Positions 16,680 through 29,629 of a stretch of 64,000 bases of DNA are shown piece after piece. Origin of the DNA: Mycolicibacterium pulveris (GTDB taxonomy: Bacteria > Actinomycetota > Actinomycetes > Mycobacteriales > Mycobacteriaceae); contig NZ_AP022599.1 of NCBI RefSeq assembly GCF_010725725.1, forward strand, positions 868,001 through 932,000, read 5' to 3'. Under the pieces are notes generated by a model that worked only from the letters and a program-made list of their open reading frames with translations, had not been told where the DNA came from and did no database searches. A program made the translations under genes and the position numbers. Position 1 is the first letter of the stretch. Each line of letters opens with the position of its first letter.

Positions 16680-17546
16680 TCAGGACGCCGGTTCGGGGTT
16701 GAGGTCCTCCGGGAACCACATGCCCACCCGGGCCAGGGTGCCGCCGTCGGTCGCACCGATCGTGGCGCCCGAAATGTAGCCGGAGTCATCGGACGCCAGG
16801 AACAGGGCGACCTTCGCGTTGTCGCGCAGTGACGGCGGCCGCGGAACCTTGAGCGGGATCGGCGAAGCGGTCGGGTTCCACGGACCCGCTGTCTCCTCGT
16901 AGGACTGCCCGACCACCGGCGCGCCCGGCGGCATCAGGAAGTTGGGTGACATGCCATGCGTGGGAGCGATCGCGTTGACCCGGATGCCGTACCGGCCGAG
17001 ATCGAGGCTCAGCGCGCGGACCAGGCCGTTGACGCCTGCCTTGGTCGCGCAGTAGAGGGCGATCTTGGGGTAGGCCACCAGGGACGCGGCCGACGAGGTG
17101 GCGAGAATGACGCCACCGCCGTTGGCCTTCAGGTGCGGAACCGCGGCCTGTGCGGTGAACACCACGCCGCTGAGGTTCACCCCGAGCACGTGCTGCCAGT
17201 CCGCCTCGGTGAGATCCTCGAACTGGACCGGGTCCTCGAGACCCAACGCCGCGCCGCCGCCGCGGGACACGATTCCCGCGTTCGCCCACGCGATGTCGAG
17301 CCGACCGTAGTGCTCGACGGCCGCGTTGACGGCATCGGTGATCTGACGCTTGTCGGCGACATCGGCGGTGATGGAGACGGCGTCGCCACCGGACTGCTCG
17401 ACGAGCTTGCGCGTCTGCTCGGCGCGCTCGGCGTCGATGTCCACGACGGCGATCCTGGCGCCCTCGCCGCTGAACAGCACCGCGCTCTCACGGCCCAGCC
17501 CCGAGCCGGCGCCCGTGATCAACGCAACTTTGCCTTGCAGTCTCAT
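16680..17546 (-). CDS. Short-chain dehydrogenase/reductase, first gene of the oxygenase operon
   Basis: 288-residue classical SDR. The cofactor loop is TGAGSGLG (about residues 11-18) with Asp at the end of the second strand (VVDIDAERA), suggesting NAD(H). The catalytic residues are the Ser in SSAASLVA and YCATK. ATG at 17546 has GGAGGAGGG five bases upstream, clearly the right start. The C-terminus (MWFPEDLNPEPAS) is longer than in minimal SDRs. It would oxidise an alcohol made by the P450 or Rieske enzyme. The promoter region to its right carries a copy of the 17-bp motif. Confidence 0.9.
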   Translation of the reverse strand: MRLQGKVALITGAGSGLGRESAVLFSGEGARIAVVDIDAERAEQTRKLVEQSGGDAVSITADVADKRQITDAVNAAVEHYGRLDIAWANAGIVSRGGGAALGLEDPVQFEDLTEADWQHVLGVNLSGVVFTAQAAVPHLKANGGGVILATSSAASLVAYPKIALYCATKAGVNGLVRALSLDLGRYGIRVNAIAPTHGMSPNFLMPPGAPVVGQSYEETAGPWNPTASPIPLKVPRPPSLRDNAKVALFLASDDSGYISGATIGATDGGTLARVGMWFPEDLNPEPAS

Positions 17547-17651
17547 GACCCTCCTCCGGGTGTCCGCGGCGGTTCGCATCGAGGTGTCGGCAGGAAGCCC
17601 GACCGTGAGCGAAAACGGCTGGTTGTGACCCCCACCACTGGTACGCCGAAA

Positions 17652-17668
17652 ACCTTACGACAATAGGT
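17652..17668. promoter_or_regulatory. 17-bp motif copy in the promoter of the SDR-P450-Rieske operon
   Basis: ACCTTACGACAATAGGT, close to a perfect palindrome with ACCT and AGGT ends, about 105 bases upstream of the SDR start. The 255-bp gap 17547-17801 between the two SDR genes holds no other feature I can support. Confidence 0.55.
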
Positions 17669-17801
17669 ATAAGACGTCAATCAAGAAATGTCAGCTGATA
17701 TCGTCCTCGAGTGAATCCGCAGTTCAGCGGCGTTTTGCCGTGCTCTACCGCCAAGCGCTCGGTGCTCATGCCTAACCGATTTTGGCGTCGCCGACAGGGC
17801 G

Positions 17802-18641
17802 CTACAGGATGGGTCTGCCGCCGGTCACCGCGATGCGCGCACCGGTCACGTAGCTGGCTTCGTCGGAGGCCAGCATCACGTAGACCGGTGCCAGCTCGAC
17901 CGGTTGCCCGGCGCGGCCCAGCGGGGTGTTCTCCCCGAACTGCTTGACCTTCTCTGGCGGCATCGTCGATGGGATCAGCGGCGTCCAGATGGGGCCCGGC
18001 GCGACGCTATTAGCACGAATACCCTTCTCGCCCAACATCTCCGCCAGGCTTGCCGAGAAGTTCGCGATCGCGGCCTTGGTCGCCGCGTACGGCGCGAGCT
18101 TCGGGTTGGGCATATCGGAATTCACCGAGGAGCTGCCGATGATCGACGCTCCGGCGCCCATGTGCGGCAGCGCCGCCTTGACGAGGTAGAAGTAGGCGCC
18201 CACGTTGAGCCGGAAGGTGTAATCCCACTCCTCGTCGCTGATCTCGTCGAGGGCGTCGTGCGTCATCTGGTAGGCGGCGTTGTTGACGAGCACATCGATG
18301 CCGCCGAACTCCGCCACTGCCCTGTCGACCACCGCACGGCAGTGCGCGGGGTCGGAAAGGTCCCCGGCCATCAACACGCACCTGCGGCCGGCCTCGCGCA
18401 CGTAGCGCTCGACCTCCTTGGCGTCCTCGTCCTCGTTCAGGTACGCGATCAGCACGTCGGCGCCCTCGCGCGCGTAGGCGATCGCCACCGCGCGACCGAT
18501 TCCGCTGTCCCCTCCGGTGATGATCGCGCGCTTTCCGGCGAGCCGGCCAGCACCGCGGTAGCTGGTCTCACCGCAGTCCGGAACGGGATCCATCTGCGTT
18601 TGCACACCGGGCGGTGATTGTTGTTGTTCAGGGAAGCCCAT
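17802..18641 (-). CDS. Stress-type short-chain dehydrogenase (YghA/glucose-dehydrogenase-like)
   Basis: 279-residue SDR with the extended N-terminus of general-stress SDRs (MGFPEQQQSPPGVQTQMDPV, then a GETSYRGAGRLAGKRA stretch). Cofactor loop TGGDSGIG; catalytic Ser and YAATK present; the GTRIAVTGG-type C-terminal motif (GARIAVTGGRPIL) closes it. ATG at 18641 has GAGGAAGG 8-9 bases upstream. The substrate is unknown. It has no clear link to the catabolic block and is divergent from a TetR gene across 122 bp, so it may be that regulator's target. Confidence 0.85.
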   Translation of the reverse strand: MGFPEQQQSPPGVQTQMDPVPDCGETSYRGAGRLAGKRAIITGGDSGIGRAVAIAYAREGADVLIAYLNEDEDAKEVERYVREAGRRCVLMAGDLSDPAHCRAVVDRAVAEFGGIDVLVNNAAYQMTHDALDEISDEEWDYTFRLNVGAYFYLVKAALPHMGAGASIIGSSSVNSDMPNPKLAPYAATKAAIANFSASLAEMLGEKGIRANSVAPGPIWTPLIPSTMPPEKVKQFGENTPLGRAGQPVELAPVYVMLASDEASYVTGARIAVTGGRPIL

Positions 18642-18737
18642 CTGTGTTCGCCTTCCTCGACGGCTGCTCGACACGCGGGTGATTACCCTGATCGACGCCG
18701 TCGAATCGGGTTGAGGTCACGGCATCACCAGGTTGTT

Positions 18738-18757
18738 GCACATGTGCCAATTAAGAT
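18738..18757 (+). promoter_or_regulatory. Palindrome and -10 element of the leaderless TetR gene
   Basis: GCACATGTGC at 18738-18747 is a perfect 10-bp palindrome. TAAGAT at 18752-18757 fits the mycobacterial TANNNT -10 box and ends six bases before the ATG at 18764, so transcription would start at the start codon. The palindrome overlaps the promoter and is a likely operator. Confidence 0.5.
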
Positions 18758-18763
18758 GTCCGT

Positions 18764-19414
18764 ATGTCTGAACCCAGGCGGCGGCTATCTCCCGACGACC
18801 GGCGCAACGAACTGTTGGCGCTCGGCGCCGAGGTGTTCGGGCAGCGGCCCTACGACGAGGTCCGCATCGACGAGATCGCCGAACGTGCAGGCGTTTCCCG
18901 CGCCTTGATGTATCACTACTTCCCCGACAAGCGGGCGTTCTTCGCCGCGGTCGTGCGCGCCGAGGGCGAACGGCTGTTCAAAGCCACCAACACCCCGCCG
19001 AAACCCGGGCAGAGCCTGTTCGACCAGCTGCGCGAGGGCGTGCTGGCCTATCTGCGCTACGACGAGGAGCACCCGTACGGCGCATGGGCGGCCTACGTGG
19101 GGATGGGCCGCCAAGACCCCGTGCTGCGCGGCATCGAGGACGTCGACAACGTCCGCCAGGCAGACCGCATCGTCGCGCGGATTCACGCCGCGGCCGGCGA
19201 AGAGCTGGACTCCAAGGTGGAGCGAGACCTGCGTATCACGGTCTACGGCTGGCTGGCGTTCACGTTCGAGATGTGCCGTCAGCGCCTGATGGAGCCCTCG
19301 ATCGACGTCGACCAGGTGGCTGCGGCGTGTGCGCACGCCCTGCTCGACGCGATCGCGCGGGTGCCGGGGATTCCCGCGCCGTTGGCCGCTGCGGTGGCCG
19401 GCGAGCACCGATGA
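18764..19414 (+). CDS. TetR-family regulator upstream of lhr
   Basis: 216 residues with an N-terminal TetR helix-turn-helix (IDEIAERAGVSRALMYHYFP, about residues 36-56) and a C-terminal domain typical of the TetR gene that precedes lhr in mycobacteria (Rv3295 in M. tuberculosis, from memory). No ribosome-binding site is visible, but a TANNNT box sits at leaderless distance. The stop is 47 bp before lhr on the same strand, so it may be cotranscribed with the repair genes. The effector is unknown. Confidence 0.88.
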   Translation: MSEPRRRLSPDDRRNELLALGAEVFGQRPYDEVRIDEIAERAGVSRALMYHYFPDKRAFFAAVVRAEGERLFKATNTPPKPGQSLFDQLREGVLAYLRYDEEHPYGAWAAYVGMGRQDPVLRGIEDVDNVRQADRIVARIHAAAGEELDSKVERDLRITVYGWLAFTFEMCRQRLMEPSIDVDQVAAACAHALLDAIARVPGIPAPLAAAVAGEHR

Positions 19415-19461
19415 CCGCCGAGCGCGCGGAAAATGTCGGACCCGGTTGGCACGATGACTAG

Positions 19462-23961
<4,500 letters not shown>

Positions 23962-23963
23962 CG

Positions 23964-24725
23964 ATGCCCGAGGGCGACACCGTCTGGCACACCGCGGTCC
24001 TCCTGCGCGAGGCGCTCGCCGGAAAGACGTTGACCCGCTGCGATGTCCGCGTTCCGCGCTATGCCACCGTCGACCTCAGCGGCCAAGTGGTCGACGACGT
24101 GATCAGCCGTGGCAAGCACTTGTTCATCCGCGTCGGCGACGCCAGCATCCACTCCCACCTGAAGATGGAGGGCAGCTGGAAGGTCAATCCGCTCAGCAAG
24201 CCGAGCAGGGCAGGCCATCGGATCCGAATCATCCTGGAAACCGAGGACATTCAGGCGGCGGGCATCGACCTCGGTGTGCTCGAGGTGCTCGACCGTGCGC
24301 ACGACGCCGACGTCGTCGCCCATCTCGGCCCGGATCTGCTCGGCGACGACTGGGACCCCCAGGTGGCCAGAAGGAACCTACTCGCCGATCCCGAGCGTCG
24401 GCTGGCCGAGGCGCTGCTGGACCAACGGGTGATGGCCGGCGTCGGCAACGTGTACTGCAACGAGTTGTGTTTCATCGCGGGCCACCTGCCGACCACGCCC
24501 GTCGGCACCATCAACGATCCGCTGCGGATGGTGCAGCGGGCGAGGGACATGTTGTGGCTCAACCGGTCCCGGTGGAACCGCACCACGACCGGCGACACCC
24601 GACGCGGCAACCAGCTGTGGGTGTACGGCCGCCGCGGCGAGCCGTGCCGTCGCTGCGGCACCCGCATCGAGTTCGACCAGGGCGGCGACCGGGTCACCTA
24701 CTGGTGCCCGGTCTGCCAGACCTGA
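23964..24725 (+). CDS. nei: Endonuclease VIII-type DNA glycosylase
   Basis: 253 residues of the Fpg/Nei family, excising oxidised bases and nicking DNA. After Met removal the N-terminus is PEGDTVWHT: Pro nucleophile, Glu general acid, and the Nei-type residues. The helix-two-turn-helix is in [18 protein letters not shown] and the C-terminal zinc finger has four Cys (CRRC ... CPVC). Start is ATG two bases after the lhr stop, so translation is probably coupled. The lhr-nei pairing is conserved in M. tuberculosis (Rv3296-Rv3297, from memory). Confidence 0.95.
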   Translation: MPEGDTVWHTAVLLREALAGKTLTRCDVRVPRYATVDLSGQVVDDVISRGKHLFIRVGDASIHSHLKMEGSWKVNPLSKPSRAGHRIRIILETEDIQAAGIDLGVLEVLDRAHDADVVAHLGPDLLGDDWDPQVARRNLLADPERRLAEALLDQRVMAGVGNVYCNELCFIAGHLPTTPVGTINDPLRMVQRARDMLWLNRSRWNRTTTGDTRRGNQLWVYGRRGEPCRRCGTRIEFDQGGDRVTYWCPVCQT

Positions 24726-24736
24726 CCGCCACGGAC

Positions 24737-25837
24737 TCAACGCGGCAACGCCAGCCTGACGATCTTGCGCACGACCGTCGCGAACTGACGCGGCAGCGAC
24801 CCCGTGTTGTAGGGAATGCCGTAGCGCTGGCAGATGTCTTGCACGTCCGACGCGATCTCGGCGAGCCGGTGCGCCGGAATGTCGGGGAACAGATGGTGTT
24901 CGATCTGAAACGACAGGTTGCCTGACAGAACGTGAAACAGCTTGCCGCCGGTGAGATTCGCCGAGCCGAGGATCTGTCGGAAGTACCACTGCCCGCGGGT
25001 CTCGGCCTTGGTCTCCTCGACGGAGAACTCCTGGACATCGTCCGGGAAGTGACCGCAGAAGATGATCATGTACGACCACACGTTGCGCACCAAGTTGGCC
25101 GTCAGGTTGCCCGCCAACACCCACGGGGCGAAGGGCCCGGCCAGCAGCGGAAACGCGACGTAGTCCTTGAGCGTCTGCCGCTTGGTCTTGCGCCAGATGC
25201 CCTCGAGGATCTCGCGTTTGTCGGCCAGCGTGATCTCTCCGGCCCTGATGCGTTCGGTCTCCAGCTCGTGCAGCGCGACGCCGTACTGGAACAGCACCAT
25301 CAGCAAGAACGCGTACACGGGGTTTCCGAGGAAGTAGGGCCGCCATTTCTGGTCCGGGCTCATCCGCAGGATGCCGTAGCCGACGTCGCGGTCCATGCCG
25401 ACGATGTTGGTGTAGGTGTGGTGCATGTAGTTGTGCGAGTGCCGCCACTGGTCGGCCGGACAGGCGGTGTCCCACTCGAACCCGCGGCTGGAGATCGCCG
25501 GATCGCCCATCCAGTCGTACTGGCCGTGCATGACGTTGTGGCCGATCTCCATGTTGTCCAGGATCTTCGACAGGCTCAGCATCGCGGTGCCCACCAGCCA
25601 CAACGGCGGCAGGATGCCGCCGAACAACAGCGCGCGGCCGGTGATCTCCAGCGTGCGCTGCGCCTTGATGACGCGTCGGATGTAGTCGGCGTCGCGTTCG
25701 CCGAGATCGGCGATCACGCGCTCTTTGAGAGCGTCGAGCTCGCGGCCAAAAGCCTCGGTTTGCTCGGGGGTCAGGCGGATCGTTTTGCCGCGCACGACCT
25801 TCTCGACGGTCCGGGGTTCTGTGATGGTGACAGTCAT
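24737..25837 (-). CDS. desA3: Membrane acyl-CoA desaturase (DesA3 type)
   Basis: 366-residue fatty-acyl desaturase. The three His boxes are all present: GHNVMHGQYDW, HSHNYMHHTYTN and FQIEHHLFP, which bind the di-iron centre. Four hydrophobic spans are arranged in two pairs around them (about 90-120 and 210-250 the clearest). ATG at 25837 has AAAGGAGG five bases upstream; the longer frame would lie in the reductase gene. It probably makes oleic-type acids from stearoyl-CoA, with electrons from the reductase encoded upstream (17 bp gap), as for DesA3 and its oxidoreductase in M. tuberculosis. The stop is 11 bp from the nei stop (convergent). Confidence 0.93.
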   Translation of the reverse strand: MTVTITEPRTVEKVVRGKTIRLTPEQTEAFGRELDALKERVIADLGERDADYIRRVIKAQRTLEITGRALLFGGILPPLWLVGTAMLSLSKILDNMEIGHNVMHGQYDWMGDPAISSRGFEWDTACPADQWRHSHNYMHHTYTNIVGMDRDVGYGILRMSPDQKWRPYFLGNPVYAFLLMVLFQYGVALHELETERIRAGEITLADKREILEGIWRKTKRQTLKDYVAFPLLAGPFAPWVLAGNLTANLVRNVWSYMIIFCGHFPDDVQEFSVEETKAETRGQWYFRQILGSANLTGGKLFHVLSGNLSFQIEHHLFPDIPAHRLAEIASDVQDICQRYGIPYNTGSLPRQFATVVRKIVRLALPR

Positions 25838-25854
25838 GTCGCCTCCTTTGGGGT

Positions 25855-26922
25855 CTACAGCGCCAGATCGACGTCGCCGACGGGGACCGACACGCAGATC
25901 TGCACGTCTTCCTCGTCGACGCCCGACACCGCGCCGGTGATGAGGTTCTTGACCGCGCCGCGGGTCTTGCGGCGGGTACAGCTGTGACAGATGCCCATTC
26001 GGCATCCGCTTTCGGGGGTCAAACCGGCGGCCTCGGCCTGTTCGAGCAACGGACGTCCGTCGTCGGTCACGGTCAGCCCGCTGTCGGCGAAACTGACCTC
26101 CCCACCGGAGCTTTCGGCCTGCGCCGCGAAAACCGGCGGAACGAAGCTCTCCGAGCGCGCGTCGGGGCACAGCGCGCGGACGGCCTCGGCGAGCCCTGGC
26201 GGCCCGCACACGAAGACCGCGTCGGGATCGGGCATCGCGGCGGCCAGGTGCTCGGCGCCGAACCGGCCGTGCAGATCGGAACCCACCGCCGAACGGGTGT
26301 AGCCGTACAGCACCGTGACGCCGGGCATCGCATCCAGCTCGGCGCGGTAGCAGACGTCCTCGGCGGTGCGCGCGTAATGCACGAACGCGACGTCGCCCGC
26401 GAAGCCCTCGGCCCGCAGCGTGCGCAGCATCGACATCACCGGGGTGATGCCGCTGCCGCCGGAGACGAACAGGATGCGGCGCGGACGCCGGGCGGGCAGC
26501 GTGAAGTCGCCGCCGACGCCGTCGAGCCCGACCACCATGCCCGGGCGCGCATGCTCGTTGAGGTAGGTCGACACCAGGCCGCCGTCGTGGCGGCCGATCG
26601 TGAGCTCGAGGTACGGCGCCCCGGCCGCGTTCGCCGGCGAGTACGGGCGGCTTCGTCGACGGCCGTCGATCTCGACCGTCAGGTTGACGTGCTGGCCGGC
26701 GCGAAATCCGGTGAACGCCTGATTCGGCTCCAGGGTGAGCGTGACGCTGCGCGCGGTCTGTCGCCGCACCGCGACCACCTTCGCCCGGGCCTCCCGACGC
26801 GTCCAGGTCGGGGCGACGAGCTCGGTGTATCGGTCGACGCCGTGCGGCCCGGTCAGCAGGTCCGCCAGCGATGACCGCAGCACCCGGTCCCGCAGCCCCC
26901 GCGTCAAAGATTGAGTGAACAT
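25855..26922 (-). CDS. Ferredoxin-oxidoreductase fusion for the desaturase
   Basis: 355 residues from ATG 26922. An N-terminal ferredoxin-reductase-type FAD/NAD module (RPYSPAN for FAD; FVSGGSGITPVMSM for NAD(P)H) is followed by a C-terminal plant-type 2Fe-2S domain with CRMGICHSC and a final Cys in IQICVS. This is the usual electron donor for DesA3-type desaturases. Co-directional with the desaturase, divergent from a FabR/DesT-like TetR. An upstream in-frame Met (26988) would overlap that TetR start, so it was rejected. Confidence 0.9.
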   Translation of the reverse strand: MFTQSLTRGLRDRVLRSSLADLLTGPHGVDRYTELVAPTWTRREARAKVVAVRRQTARSVTLTLEPNQAFTGFRAGQHVNLTVEIDGRRRSRPYSPANAAGAPYLELTIGRHDGGLVSTYLNEHARPGMVVGLDGVGGDFTLPARRPRRILFVSGGSGITPVMSMLRTLRAEGFAGDVAFVHYARTAEDVCYRAELDAMPGVTVLYGYTRSAVGSDLHGRFGAEHLAAAMPDPDAVFVCGPPGLAEAVRALCPDARSESFVPPVFAAQAESSGGEVSFADSGLTVTDDGRPLLEQAEAAGLTPESGCRMGICHSCTRRKTRGAVKNLITGAVSGVDEEDVQICVSVPVGDVDLAL

Positions 26923-26978
26923 ATGTATACCGTGCGTGCCGCTGCACGCATCGGTCAAGAGATCGGCCCAGCTTGTGG

Positions 26979-26997
26979 TACGTTTCACAGAGTGAAC
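26979..26997. promoter_or_regulatory. Promoter and candidate operator of the FabR/DesT-like gene
   Basis: TACGTT at 26979-26984 is a TANNNT -10 box 7 bases before the GTG at 26992. GTTTCAC-AGA-GTGAAC at 26982-26997 is an imperfect inverted repeat lying on the start codon. The octamer GAGTGAAC at 26990-26997 is repeated at 26913-26920, over the start of the divergent reductase. Confidence 0.5.
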
Positions 26998-27681
26998 AGT
27001 CGTACGCCTAGTTCACGAACGAGCCGTTCGGGCAGGTCAACCAAGGCCAAGACGCGTTCTCGGGACACCCTGTCCAGGGAGGAACGCAAGGAGGCCACCC
27101 GGCGGGCGATCGTCGCCGCCGCGCTTCGGCTGCTGGAAGATCGCAGCTTCGCGGCGCTGAGCCTGCGTGAGGTCACCAGGGAGGCCGGCATCGTGCCCGC
27201 CGCGTTCTACCGGCACTTCGAGTCGATGGAGGCGCTGGGCCTGGTGCTCATCGACGAATCGTTCCGCGCGCTTCGCGACATGCTGCGCGGCGCACGCGCA
27301 GGCAAGCTCGACCCGAACCGGGTCATCGAGTCCTCGGTGGACATCCTCATCGACGGCGTGAACGAACGCCGCGAGCACTGGCGCTTCATCGGACGCGAAC
27401 GCTCCAGCGGGCTCACCGTGTTGCGCTATGCGATCCGCACCGAGATCCGCCTGATCACCTCGGAACTGGCGATCGACCTCGCCCGCTTCCCCGGGCTCAA
27501 CACGTGGAGCAGCGAGGACCTCAACATCCTCGCAACCCTGTTCGTCAACGCGATGATCTCGATCGCCGAGGCCATCGAGGACGCACACGATCCGCAAGCC
27601 CAAGAGGAGATCCGGCGCATCGCGATCAAGCAGCTGCGGATGATCGTGGTCGGCGTCACGGGGTGGCGCAGCGAGGGTTAG
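26992..27681 (+). CDS. FabR/DesT-like TetR regulator of fatty-acid desaturation
   Basis: 229 residues from GTG 26992, chosen because a -10 box sits seven bases upstream and an earlier ATG at 26911 would overlap the divergent reductase. The DNA-binding segment LREVTREAGIVPAAFYRHFE and the following ALGLVLIDESFRALRDML closely resemble E. coli FabR and Pseudomonas DesT, which sense the acyl-CoA pool and control unsaturated fatty-acid synthesis. The N-terminus has a basic tail (SRTSRSGRSTKAKTRSR). The divergent desaturase-reductase pair is the predicted target. Family assignment is by recalled resemblance. Confidence 0.8.
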   Translation: MNSRTPSSRTSRSGRSTKAKTRSRDTLSREERKEATRRAIVAAALRLLEDRSFAALSLREVTREAGIVPAAFYRHFESMEALGLVLIDESFRALRDMLRGARAGKLDPNRVIESSVDILIDGVNERREHWRFIGRERSSGLTVLRYAIRTEIRLITSELAIDLARFPGLNTWSSEDLNILATLFVNAMISIAEAIEDAHDPQAQEEIRRIAIKQLRMIVVGVTGWRSEG

Positions 27682-27682
27682 C

Positions 27683-28477
27683 GTGTGGCGCATGCCGCAC
27701 CTGGAACTGACCCGCCCGCGCCCCGAGATCGCCGTGCTGACGCTGAACCGGCCGGAGAAGCTCAACGCGCTCGACTACGACCTCGTCGAGGACCTGCACA
27801 GCGCGCTCGCCGAGCTCGACGCCGACAACGAGTGCCGCGTTGTCGTGCTCACCGGCGCCGGGCGCGGCTTCTGCTCCGGACTCGACCTGACCGATCCGAG
27901 CCCCGAGAAGGCGAAAGGCGGCGTCGAGTTCCCCCGATCGGGCATGCGCTGGCAGGAACGCATCGCCGACCTGACCGCCCGGCTGCACCGGCTGCGGCAA
28001 CCGGTGATCGCCGCGGTCAACGGCGTCGCCTACGGCGGCGGCATGGGCATCGCGCTGGCCTGCGACATCCGGATCGCCGCGCAGTCGGCCCGGTTCTGCA
28101 CCCAGTTCATCAAGCTCGGTCTCGGTGGCTGCGACATCGGGGTCAGCTACACGCTGCCGCGGATCGTTGGGGCGGGCCCGGCGTTCGACCTGATCCTCAC
28201 CGCGCGCGCCGTCGACGCCGACGAGGCCCTGCGGCTCGGCATGGTCTCGCGGGTCACCGCCGACGACGAGGTGCTCGACACCGCGCTGTCGATCGCCGAA
28301 ACGCTGTGCGGGTACGGCAAATTCGGCGTGGAGTCGACCAAGCAGGTGCTGTGGGCCAACCTCGAAGCCACCAGCCTGGAGGCCGCGCTGCATCTGGAGA
28401 ACCGCAGCCAGATCCTGTCGTCGACCAGTGGCGATATGCGAGCTGCTAGCGCGGAGTTCCGCCGCCGTCGACAATGA
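27683..28477 (+). CDS. Enoyl-CoA hydratase/isomerase family protein
   Basis: 264 residues from GTG 27683, which has GAGGG five bases upstream; an ATG four codons in (27692) is an alternative. The crotonase fold is clear: LNRPEKLNALDYDLVEDL, SGLDLT oxyanion-hole region, and GVAYGGGMGIALACDIRIAA. The catalytic-Glu region of hydratases reads LGLGGCDIGVSYTLP, an EchA subtype with Asp instead of the second Glu, so the reaction may be isomerase-like or lyase-like rather than simple hydration. The start is two bases after the TetR stop; it is probably cotranscribed. The convergent SDR overlaps its last 32 bp. Confidence 0.82.
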   Translation: MWRMPHLELTRPRPEIAVLTLNRPEKLNALDYDLVEDLHSALAELDADNECRVVVLTGAGRGFCSGLDLTDPSPEKAKGGVEFPRSGMRWQERIADLTARLHRLRQPVIAAVNGVAYGGGMGIALACDIRIAAQSARFCTQFIKLGLGGCDIGVSYTLPRIVGAGPAFDLILTARAVDADEALRLGMVSRVTADDEVLDTALSIAETLCGYGKFGVESTKQVLWANLEATSLEAALHLENRSQILSSTSGDMRAASAEFRRRRQ

Positions 28478-29228
28478 ACACCTGCCCGGTGATGTAGCTG
28501 CCGGCGTCGGAGGCCAACAGCAGTGCGGTGCCGACCATTTCGTCCGGTGAGGCCAGCCGCTTGAGGAAGGTGCTGTTGGCCATCATGTCGACGACCTCCT
28601 GCGGGTTGTTGCGCATCATGTCGGTGTCGACGGGCCCCGGCGCGATGGCGTTCACCCGGATCCCCGACGAGGCGAACTCGACGGCCATCGAGCGGGTGAA
28701 CGACATCAGCGCGGCCTTGTTGGCGGAATAGATCGACGTCATCGCCGAGAAGTTGAACGCGCCGACCGACACCATGTTGACCACCGCGGCGTGCGCGCTG
28801 GCTTTGAGATGGGGCAACGCCGACTGCACGAGGAACACCGGGCCGCGCAGGTTGACCTCGTGGGACTTGGCGAACGCCTCGGGCGTCATCTGCCCCAGCG
28901 GCTGGGCCAGCGCGTTGGCGGCGTTGTTGACCAGAACGTCGATGCCGCCGAACTCGTCAACGGTGCGCTGCACCATGGCGTCGAGGGCATCCAGGTCGCC
29001 GAGGTGGGTCGGCACCCCGATGGCCTGGCCGCCGAGGTCGCGCAGGTGTTGCGCTGCCTGCTCGCAGGCGTCGGGTTTGCGGCTGGCCACCACCACGCGG
29101 GCGCCCGCCAGGACGAAGCCCTCGGCCAGCGCCAGCCCGATGCCCCTGGTGCCGCCGGTGACGATCACGGTGCGGTCCGTCATGTCGAACAGACGGTCAA
29201 ACGAAGTGCGGTCCACGCGGTCATCCAA
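28446..29228 (-). CDS. Short-chain dehydrogenase (3-oxoacyl-reductase-like)
   Basis: 260-residue SDR with TGGTRGIG, NNAANAL, catalytic Ser in MVSVGAFN and YSANK. An extra N-terminal stretch (MDDRVDRTSFDRLFDMTD) precedes the core. An NADPH-type Arg (ASRKPDA) follows the second strand. It converges with the enoyl-CoA hydratase-like gene with a 32-bp overlap. The specific substrate is unknown; beta-oxidation or fatty-acid reduction would fit its neighbours. Confidence 0.85.
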   Translation of the reverse strand: MDDRVDRTSFDRLFDMTDRTVIVTGGTRGIGLALAEGFVLAGARVVVASRKPDACEQAAQHLRDLGGQAIGVPTHLGDLDALDAMVQRTVDEFGGIDVLVNNAANALAQPLGQMTPEAFAKSHEVNLRGPVFLVQSALPHLKASAHAAVVNMVSVGAFNFSAMTSIYSANKAALMSFTRSMAVEFASSGIRVNAIAPGPVDTDMMRNNPQEVVDMMANSTFLKRLASPDEMVGTALLLASDAGSYITGQVFIVDGGGTPR

Positions 29229-29250
29229 GCAGACCGCGGTCAGCGGATCG

Positions 29251-29628
29251 CTAGGCCATGGCCCACGTCGACGTGGCGATCAGATCGCCGCGTTCGAGCG
29301 CGTTCGCCCGATGCTCGTGGATCTTGAGGTACTCCTCGTTGGTCACCATGTCGAGAAACGCCGCGGGCGACGGATATTCGACCACCAGGATCGCGTCCCA
29401 CCACGGCTCGGTACCGTCGCCGATGACCTGCGCGGGGGCGGTGCCTGCGTAGCGGACGGCGCCGCCGACGCGTTGCAGGTGCGGACCGGCCCCCCGCACA
29501 TACCGCAGGTAGGCGTCCCTGCCGCCGTCGGCGAACCGCAACAGGTTGATCATCACCACCGGCTCGTCGGCAGGCCTGGCCGCCAGCTCCTCAAGCTGGC
29601 TCGCCGTCGGCTCCAGCGGCGAGCTCAC
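29251..29628 (-). CDS. DUF1330/dimeric alpha-beta barrel protein
   Basis: 125-residue small protein with the DUF1330 pattern: MINLLRFADGGRDAYLRYV at the first strand, GTEPWWDAILVVEYPSPAAF in the middle, and a C-terminal LIATSTWAMA. Such proteins form ferredoxin-like dimers; no reaction is established for most. Immediately upstream of the SDR on the minus strand (22 bp) and one base from the next gene's stop, so likely one transcript. Confidence 0.75.
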   Translation of the reverse strand: MSSPLEPTASQLEELAARPADEPVVMINLLRFADGGRDAYLRYVRGAGPHLQRVGGAVRYAGTAPAQVIGDGTEPWWDAILVVEYPSPAAFLDMVTNEEYLKIHEHRANALERGDLIATSTWAMA

Positions 29629-29629
29629 G

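Noticed and set aside
17680..17700. TGTCAG half-site upstream of the SDR operon as a second TetR site
   Set aside because: Only one half matches CTGACA-N12-TGTCAG; no mirror arm at the right spacing.
26911..26991. Upstream ATG start for the FabR/DesT-like gene
   Set aside because: It would overlap the divergent reductase start and the added residues are not TetR-like; the GTG at 26992 has a -10 box at the right distance.
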